Assembly (NCBI GenBank): GCA_038230975.1
Contig: JBBRMF010000165.1
Span: 1 to 11,781 of the forward strand
Reading direction: 5' to 3'
Length of the DNA stretch: 11,781 nucleotides
Source of the DNA: JANXVV01 sp038230975
Lineage (GTDB): Bacteria; Planctomycetota; Phycisphaerae; Tepidisphaerales; Tepidisphaeraceae
The translations under genes and the position numbers were made by a program. The notes beneath the pieces are model-generated. The model was given only the letters and a program-made list of their open reading frames with translations, did not search any database and was not told the origin of the DNA. Positions 7,023-11,781 of this stretch are shown piece after piece (the first letter of the stretch is position 1; each line of letters opens with the position of its first letter).

Positions 7023-7110
7023 GGATGTCCGTACAGTTAGAAGCCCGAAAGTTGCGTGAGTCGATTGCCGGTAGAAGAACTATGCGCGCAGAAGAGATTC
7101 GTTGGAAGAG

Positions 7111-7141
7111 TTCAACCTTTTCATCCGCTTTACGGTATAAT
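7111..7141 (+). promoter_or_regulatory. Promoter with consensus TATAAT directly before a small gene
   Basis: A perfect TATAAT at 7136-7141 is preceded by TTCAAC at 7111-7116 with a long 19-base spacer. The expected transcription start, about seven bases after the -10 box, falls on or next to the ATG at 7148-7150. The -35 is weak; the -10 is the persuasive part. Confidence 0.5.
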
Positions 7142-7147
7142 GATCTT

Positions 7148-7294
7148 ATGGAAAAGAAGAAAGAAGAACCGAAGGTCGTTTGGGTCCAGACGACGACCGG
7201 CATGGCGGCACAACAGGCATTGAGCGATCGAGCCAAGCAGGCGAAAATCGCGAAACGCGTCCCACCTGAAAAAGTGGAAGCTGCCGACGATTGA
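7148..7294 (+). CDS. Small charged hypothetical protein, probably leaderless mRNA
   Basis: A 48-residue protein starting MEKKKEEPKVVWVQTTTGMA and continuing with AAQQALSDRAKQAKIAKRVP before an acidic end (EKVEAADD). It is highly charged and lacks cysteine, a signal peptide or a membrane segment. The middle (about residues 19-38) should form an amphipathic, alanine-rich helix, and the protein is a plausible cytoplasmic small binding protein. The start at 7148 is chosen because TATAAT ends only six bases before it; the open frame extends upstream to 6929 but that part is antisense to the neighbouring large gene and of poor composition. The gene is divergent from the dehydrogenase fusion (ATG at 7022). 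No family is recognised. Confidence 0.6.
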   Translation: MEKKKEEPKVVWVQTTTGMAAQQALSDRAKQAKIAKRVPPEKVEAADD

Positions 7295-7340
7295 AAATTC
7301 GAGTGCGGGAATCCCCATGCTCCACCCACCGACGCGGCTA

Positions 7341-7517
7341 TCACTTAAACAGTGCGACCAAAGCCGGTGCCCACTTGGATTCTTCAGGTCTCATCGAAAA
7401 TTGATCGTCCGAATCAATACGAGCAACGCCAGCGTTTTCTTCTGAAGAAATCACGGGCGACACACCGATTCCACCCAATTGCCGCAGATTTGTCCTGCAC
7501 GCCGTGCAATGCGCCAT
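7341..7517 (-). CDS. Possible small CxxC protein, unrecognised
   Basis: A 58-residue frame starts MAHCTACRTNLRQLGGIGVS, passes through an acidic middle (SSEENAG, RIDSDDQFSM) and ends SKWAPALVALFK. HCTAC resembles half of a zinc-binding site, but no second CxxC is present. Composition is protein-like, with acidic and hydrophobic residues placed sensibly, and there are two tandem stops (TGA, TAG). The ATG is at 7515-7517; no ribosome-binding site is evident. It converges on the small plus-strand gene ending at 7294 and diverges from the acyltransferase gene beginning at 7645. If real, it argues against starting that gene upstream at 7504. It could equally be chance. Confidence 0.4.
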   Translation of the reverse strand: MAHCTACRTNLRQLGGIGVSPVISSEENAGVARIDSDDQFSMRPEESKWAPALVALFK

Positions 7518-7644
7518 TCTTGGTATGCCATTTGTGAGGGAGGGGCTGATTGCAGGCCGTACCTATAGATACGGGACGCAGAAGTTAACTTGGCATTTAC
7601 AAAAGCTTCATCGTTGCCTCAACAATCAGCAATACGGTAGGGGA

Positions 7645-9582
7645 ATGGGACTGCCGAATCCGAAAATCTCGACGGAATCGACGGGTGATCTTGCGGAATT
7701 CTCCACCGACCTGTCCGTAGACCGATTGCGGTCTTTAAGAACCCGGAACGCGCCGGTCGAACGGCTTTTCAATCTCGACCTCCCGCCCACCGCTGGCAAG
7801 CGCGGTGTTTTCAAGGAGTTGTATCAGCGATCCGTTCCCTCTTTGGAGCGGGTGCTCGGGATTGACAAAATCAACGCGGTGTACGCGCACGGGGCGACAC
7901 AAACCAAGTCGATCGACTTCGTGGCCAAGTGCATGGAATACCTTCGGTTACGCCCGCGCGTGTCGGCTGAGGACATGTCGCGTATTCCCAAAACAGGCCC
8001 CATCGTCGTCGTTGCCAATCACCCGTTTGGGGCAATCGATGGAATCCTTCTCTCATGGATCCTTCTGCAGGTACGGCCTGATGTGAAGGTCATGGTCAAC
8101 TACGTTCTGTACCGAATTCCGCAACTGCGGGATATCTGCATTTCGGTGGATCCGTTCGGGGGTGAAAATGCCACGACCAAAAATATCGGCGCGATGCGTG
8201 ACAGCCTTCGATGGGTGAAAAACGGTGGGATGCTCGCGGCATTCCCCGCGGGCGAAGTGGCCCATCGCACTTTAACCGATCCGGAGATTACCGACTCGCC
8301 ATGGAACCCCACCATCGCCAAGATCGTCCGGCGAACCGGCGCGGCGGTGTTGCCGATCTATTTCGACGGTCACAACGGGCGGCTCTTTCAATGGCTTGGC
8401 CTCGTCCACCCGCGGCTTCGAACGGCGATGCTCCCCCGGGCAGTCTTTGAAAAGCAGGGCCAGGAAATCGAAATGCGCATCGGCAACGTGCTGCCGGCCC
8501 GAAAAATCGCCGAGTTTGAATCCGATGAAGAGGCGCTCAGTTTTCTGCGCCGACGAACGTTTCTGCTGCAACATCGCCCGGCCGCGACTCCTGCCACCAA
8601 GCGCCTGGGTAACGGAAAGATCGTGCCGGCGATGCAAAAACCAATCGATCCCCCGATCGATCCGGCCACGCTGGCAGTTGAATTAGCGACCCTTCCGACG
8701 GAACACCTTCTCGTCGAGCACGACGACTTTCGGGTCTATTGGGCCAAAGCCCGACAAATCCCTCAGACCATGCTGGAAATCGGTCGACTGCGCGAAATCA
8801 CCTTCCGGGCCACCGGTGAAGGCACCGGCCATTCGACCGATCTGGATCGTTTCGACCGCGACTACCTCCAACTTTTCATCTGGCATGCCCGCAATCAACA
8901 GATCGTCGGCGCGTATCGTCTTGGCCAAACCGATGTCATTCTTGGCATGCACGGGAAAAAAGGCCTCTACACCAGCACGCTCTTCGATTACAAAACCGAG
9001 CTACTCACCCAGCTTGGGCCGGCGTTGGAAATGGGCCGTTCATTCGTCCGCCAGGAATATCAGCGCAGCTTCGCCCCGCTGCTATTGCTATGGAAAGGCA
9101 TCGGCCGGTACTGCGTCCAGAATCCGCGCTACAGAAACCTCTTCGGCCCGGTCAGCATCAGCAACACCTACCAATCCGTATCGCGCCAGTTGATGGTGCA
9201 GTTTTTGAAGTCCCATCATCTGCTCGCCGGGCTATCAACCCTCGTTCGCCCACGCAATCCTTTCCGCGAAGAACGCGTCAATGGCTGGGATGCCCAGAGC
9301 GTTAAAACGATGGTCAAGCAGAGCGATGATCTATCGTCAATGGTTTCCGAACTGGAGCCGGATCACAAGGGTATCCCGATCCTTTTGAAGCAGTACTTAA
9401 AGATGGGGGCCAAGATGCTCTCCTTCAATCGCGATCCGGATTTCAGCGATGTGGTGGATGGCCTGATCGTCGTCGACCTGACCCGCACCGAGCCGCGCCT
9501 GCTTGAAAAATATATGACCCCGAAAGGCTATGCGGAGTTTATGAAATTTCACGCGGGCCATTTGAACGGCAACCGAGGATAG
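7645..9582 (+). CDS. Bifunctional acyltransferase (OlsF-type ornithine lipid synthase)
   Basis: A 645-residue fusion. The N-terminal half (about residues 75-310) is a PlsC-like O-acyltransferase of the haemolysin-related group: NHPFGAIDG at 125-133 supplies the His-Asp pair, and FPAGEVAHR at 200-208 matches the acyl-acceptor motif. The C-terminal half (about 355-640) is an OlsB-like GNAT N-acyltransferase: EIGRLREITFR near 378, VGAYRLG near 421, LEMGRSFVRQEY near 461 and LLLWKGIGRYC near 481. In OlsF of gammaproteobacteria and Bacteroidetes the C-terminal part N-acylates ornithine and the N-terminal part adds the second acyl chain, giving ornithine lipid in the membrane. The head-group amino acid here is not proven. 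The start at 7645-7647 is preferred; an in-frame extension to 7504 adds 47 residues of poor composition overlapping the opposite small ORF. The spacing of the GGGG before the ATG is too short for a normal ribosome-binding site. Confidence 0.85.
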   Translation: MGLPNPKISTESTGDLAEFSTDLSVDRLRSLRTRNAPVERLFNLDLPPTAGKRGVFKELYQRSVPSLERVLGIDKINAVYAHGATQTKSIDFVAKCMEYLRLRPRVSAEDMSRIPKTGPIVVVANHPFGAIDGILLSWILLQVRPDVKVMVNYVLYRIPQLRDICISVDPFGGENATTKNIGAMRDSLRWVKNGGMLAAFPAGEVAHRTLTDPEITDSPWNPTIAKIVRRTGAAVLPIYFDGHNGRLFQWLGLVHPRLRTAMLPRAVFEKQGQEIEMRIGNVLPARKIAEFESDEEALSFLRRRTFLLQHRPAATPATKRLGNGKIVPAMQKPIDPPIDPATLAVELATLPTEHLLVEHDDFRVYWAKARQIPQTMLEIGRLREITFRATGEGTGHSTDLDRFDRDYLQLFIWHARNQQIVGAYRLGQTDVILGMHGKKGLYTSTLFDYKTELLTQLGPALEMGRSFVRQEYQRSFAPLLLLWKGIGRYCVQNPRYRNLFGPVSISNTYQSVSRQLMVQFLKSHHLLAGLSTLVRPRNPFREERVNGWDAQSVKTMVKQSDDLSSMVSELEPDHKGIPILLKQYLKMGAKMLSFNRDPDFSDVVDGLIVVDLTRTEPRLLEKYMTPKGYAEFMKFHAGHLNGNRG

Positions 9583-9596
9583 CGGTACATCACCGA

Positions 9597-9649
9597 CCCG
9601 AAAATGTGGCCGATGCAACAAAATGAAACAGAATGCAACAGTTTTCGGG
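9597..9649. repeat. Three phased 10-bp repeats inside an inverted repeat
   Basis: ATGCAACA at 9613, ATGAAACA at 9623 and ATGCAACA at 9633 recur every ten bases. They are enclosed by CCCGAAAA at 9597-9604 and its reverse complement TTTTCGGG at 9642-9649. The block begins 15 bases after the acyltransferase stop. Confidence 0.65.
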
Positions 9650-9691
9650 GTGTCCTAAAATACAAGATTTCGCGATGATTGGCTTATAGCG

Positions 9692-9835
9692 TTGGATTTG
9701 TCCTACTTGCTGGTTGCGAAACGGGGGCCTCTTCCGCATTTTGATGTCGAGTCCGTTTTTCAGGGGGAGATGGGAAAAGGGGACATCATTGGATTCATCG
9801 AGAGTGGTGAGTGTCTTCCTTTTTACTTAAATTAG
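9692..9835 (+). CDS. Possible small ORF or gene remnant
   Basis: From a TTG at 9692-9694 the frame encodes 47 residues, beginning LDLSYLLVAKRGPLPHFDVE and ending GFIESGECLPFYLN before TAG at 9833-9835. Residue use is protein-like. The frame is open upstream only to a TAA near 9657 and lacks an ATG except an internal one. It may be a fragment of a larger gene decayed next to the inserted element at 9861-10077. No family is recognised. Confidence 0.25.
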   Translation: MDLSYLLVAKRGPLPHFDVESVFQGEMGKGDIIGFIESGECLPFYLN

Positions 9836-9860
9836 GAATTCGGAAAACAATGTCCGACCC

Positions 9861-10077
9861 TAATGCCATTCGCTTAAGCTGTAAGTTTTTCGCAATCCGA
9901 AGCTTACGTCATAGTTATCGAAGCCGTATTATTCTGCGTACTGATTATTCCGGCAGAATTTTGTGGCATATGCCTAAAATCGACTGTCTGACAGCAATCA
10001 TTGCGGAAACCTTCATCACATTGAATCCTCATTCTCTGCTCAGTTGAGCCGGTTTTGTGCTTAAGCGAATGGCATTC
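9861..10077. mobile_element. MITE-like element with 18-bp terminal inverted repeats
   Basis: AATGCCATTCGCTTAAGC at 9862-9879 and its exact reverse complement at 10059-10076 bound about 180 bases of lower-GC sequence with no gene. Identical 11-bp direct repeats, ATGTCCGACCC, lie immediately outside at 9850-9860 and 10078-10088, as expected of a target-site duplication. Duplications of this length are known for IS4-family transposases, so an IS4-type element may mobilise it; that is inference. Internal hairpins include GTAAG/CTTAC (9881-9907), GGCATATGCC (9965-9974, flanked by ATTTT and AAAAT) and CTGTC-T-GACAG (9984-9994). Confidence 0.8.
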
Positions 10078-10174
10078 ATGTCCGACCCCGTTTCATTTCC
10101 TGGGATAGAAGCTGGACAGGAGAGAGCCGCAGCATGTTCATGAGCGCGAGGTTGCAGTCCTGCGCATTCGGGCG

Positions 10175-11781
10175 CTATTCACTCGCCAGCCCGTCGAACG
10201 TTGATTGAAAATCCTCTTCGGTCAGCGCGGTATCGAACAAACCAACATTCAACCCCGCATGTCGGCTAACGCCCATGTATCGCAAGCTAGCGTCCTCATA
10301 TCGGCGGAACTTCCACACCGCATCGTTCATCAGTGCGCTGTTGAATACGCCAAGGCTCACCAATCGCTCGAAATCGGCGGTCGTCAGTCCCGTGACTTTC
10401 TTAAACAGCTTTGGTTCCAACTTCGTAATGACGTCCTTTAATCGCTGCTCGCGGAAGTCCGTCAGATACATAAACACCGGCACGCGGGCCGCAAATTTGA
10501 TCAACTTTTCCTGCACCTGTTTGCGCAGGCTTTTTCGTTCCTTCTCGGCTTCGGTCAATTCCTTTTTCTCTTTGGCGTTCAGATCGTCGCCCTCGCCCAC
10601 CTTGCGTTTGGCGTCCTTGATTTGCTCCGACCGGTTGATGATTGTTTCCAGATCGGCGTTGAGGTTGCGGAATCCCTCGATCGACATCAGGGCCGCCATC
10701 GCCGCATCGTCTTTCATGAGTCGGCCCAGCGTGCTGTCGTCGACATTCACCAGCAAGACGCTTTCCCAGCGCTTGGCCAACAGGGTCGCGCTCGTGCCGG
10801 CGGTGGCGATGTCCAAGATCGCCTCGGCGTCCAGTTGTCGCATCGAGCTTCCGTCGTACTGGAGCACGGGCAGGAAACCCACCAGTTCCGCCACCCGCTG
10901 CTCGGCCGTCGTATCGTCGGTCGCGAGGCGTGACCCATAGTCCGCGATCTGCCGCAGTGCGCGGTTCGGCGCGAAGTCAAAGACGTAACACTCCGGCTTA
11001 ACGACGACTTCCTTTCCGAGTTCATCCGACACCGTCCACGGCGACTGTACGCGGAAGGCGGATTGGAAATACGTCTCCGGGCTGCTGCACTTGCGGAGCA
11101 TAAGCATCCCCGCCCAGGGGCGCACCGTCACGCCCGTTGTCAGCTTCCCACACGAAAGCGTGATCGACTTGCTCGACAGGGGTTCTTCCATCGCCTCCAG
11201 CACCGGCGGTAGCGCCGCCGCGCCGATACCCGCGCTCGATCCTGCCGCGACCACCACGTTGTAATCGTGATAGAACGTGTTGTTCCGCGCCTTTAACAGG
11301 TTGGCCATTGCGTGGCACGATGCCACGCTCGGCAGGAACCAGAAGGTGTGCGACAACAGCCCGAGCAACTTCCCTTCATCAAATGGAAGCGGCGGCTTTT
11401 CTCTCCCGAGCTTTAAGTCGTCCACGGTCGTCCCGCGATACGACCCGCGGATCAGGTTCAGCCACTTCTGCACTTCGTCTGTATGCTCAAACTTGGCGTC
11501 TTCACCGTCCCCCTCGGCCATGAAGAACTCATTTAGATCAAACTCGTTGAACTCTCCCTCTTCCGCCACCTGTCGGATGTCATCCGGCAGCGTGTAGGTC
11601 ATCAAGACCAATCGCGGAAGCGACGCGTACGGGTTCAGCCCCGGCCCTTTCCAGTCGCGCTTGGCTCGCTGCTCGTCGCTGTAAGTCCAGTTGTAAATCT
11701 GCTCTTCGATGAACTCCCCCGATGCCAGCGCCCGGAACGGCGTGCCCGATAGATAGAGGAAGTGCCCCGTCGTGATCGGCA
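10175..11781 (-). CDS. SF2 helicase of restriction/defence type, C-terminal part
   Basis: The frame is open from the right edge to TAG at 10175-10177, giving 534 visible residues; the N-terminus with the Walker A and DExx motifs is outside the window. Helicase motif III is LYLSGTPFR near visible residues 8-16. Motif V is TLSCGKLTTGVTV near 207-219 and motif VI is YFQSAFRVQSPW near 237-248, where the conserved Gln/Arg line the ATP site. A lysine/glutamate-rich, probably coiled-coil stretch lies at about 385-430, and the protein ends GLFDTALTEEDF plus a short tail. The ATP-driven translocase core resembles large DEAD/DEAH proteins of type III-like restriction and other defence systems; the partner nuclease or methylase genes would lie beyond the right edge. 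Its stop is 98 bases from the MITE, with no obvious truncation of the C-terminus. The exact system cannot be named from this part. Confidence 0.85.
   Translation of the reverse strand, partial: PITTGHFLYLSGTPFRALASGEFIEEQIYNWTYSDEQRAKRDWKGPGLNPYASLPRLVLMTYTLPDDIRQVAEEGEFNEFDLNEFFMAEGDGEDAKFEHTDEVQKWLNLIRGSYRGTTVDDLKLGREKPPLPFDEGKLLGLLSHTFWFLPSVASCHAMANLLKARNNTFYHDYNVVVAAGSSAGIGAAALPPVLEAMEEPLSSKSITLSCGKLTTGVTVRPWAGMLMLRKCSSPETYFQSAFRVQSPWTVSDELGKEVVVKPECYVFDFAPNRALRQIADYGSRLATDDTTAEQRVAELVGFLPVLQYDGSSMRQLDAEAILDIATAGTSATLLAKRWESVLLVNVDDSTLGRLMKDDAAMAALMSIEGFRNLNADLETIINRSEQIKDAKRKVGEGDDLNAKEKKELTEAEKERKSLRKQVQEKLIKFAARVPVFMYLTDFREQRLKDVITKLEPKLFKKVTGLTTADFERLVSLGVFNSALMNDAVWKFRRYEDASLRYMGVSRHAGLNVGLFDTALTEEDFQSTFDGLASE

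Larger units (their letters stand above)
9583..10174. other. Intergenic region with repeats and inserted element
   Basis: This stretch between the acyltransferase and the helicase holds the phased 10-bp repeats, a doubtful small ORF and the MITE. The final 85 bases before the helicase stop show no gene, terminator or promoter that I can support. Removing the MITE and one direct-repeat copy rejoins AATGTCCGACCCCGTTT, whose reverse complement (GGGGTCGGACATT) looks like the ends of REP-type repeats. Confidence 0.6.

Noticed and set aside
6288..7040. 250-residue plus-strand frame antisense to the dehydrogenase fusion
   Set aside because: It mirrors the codon bias of the well-supported minus gene; its product has no recognisable domain. 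The same applies to 3669-4103.
7504..7644. 47-codon 5' extension of the lipid synthase
   Set aside because: Composition is poor, no family conservation is expected there, and it overlaps the opposite small ORF.
9811..10047. 78-residue plus ORF across the MITE
   Set aside because: It starts outside and runs through the left terminal repeat into the element, so it is a junction artefact.
1..11781. CRISPR arrays, tRNA and rRNA genes
   Set aside because: No regularly spaced direct repeats of CRISPR length, no cloverleaf with a T-loop GGTTCRA pattern, and no conserved rRNA stretch were seen by eye.

Overview
The window most likely comes from a planctomycete (phylum Planctomycetota). The strongest pointer is the 1199-residue exported protein at 3423-7022. 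It joins a six-bladed-type membrane-bound dehydrogenase domain, a long HEAT-repeat region and a C-terminal Pirellula/Verrucomicrobium-type cytochrome c domain, an architecture typical of the PVC group and especially of planctomycetes. Supporting signs are a small bitopic membrane protein of planctomycete style, many short genes with weak or absent Shine-Dalgarno sites, and intergenic regions full of short palindromes. No rRNA, tRNA or CRISPR array is visible.

Layout. 1-1150 holds a run of small minus-strand genes: an unrecognised gene leaving the left edge, a short ORF interrupted by an in-frame TAG, a two-helix membrane protein, and a small ORF without an ATG that sits beside a perfect palindrome. 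1150-1350 has no gene I can support. 1351-1803 carries a DUF4258-like/DUF2283 pair of the kind proposed to be toxin-antitoxin-like; the upstream partner is frameshifted and the downstream one is intact. 1884-2180 is a cluster of palindromes, including an imperfect one about 130-158 bp long. 2176-3198 encodes a zinc-dependent sugar-acid/polyol dehydrogenase resembling L-galactonate dehydrogenase. 3423-7022 encodes the dehydrogenase-HEAT-cytochrome c protein. 7148-7294 (plus) is a very short gene whose TATAAT box lies so close to the ATG that the mRNA would be leaderless; a possible 58-residue minus ORF at 7341-7517 converges on it. 7645-9582 (plus) encodes a fused acyltransferase/GNAT protein of the OlsF type, which makes ornithine (or related amino-acid) lipids. 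9583-10174 is intergenic. It holds phased 10-bp repeats inside an inverted repeat, a possible small gene remnant, and a 217-bp non-coding element with 18-bp terminal inverted repeats and 11-bp flanking direct repeats (a MITE). 10175 to the right edge is the C-terminal part of a large SF2 helicase of the restriction/defence type.

How the parts relate. The two oxidoreductases could work on related carbon substrates, one in the cytoplasm (NAD-linked) and one in the periplasm (haem-linked), but a 224-bp gap and no shared motif leave this as inference. The lipid synthase is a stand-alone housekeeping or stress gene. The repeats, the MITE, the broken toxin-like gene and the helicase fragment give the two flanks an accessory, defence-island-like character around a more ordinary metabolic centre.
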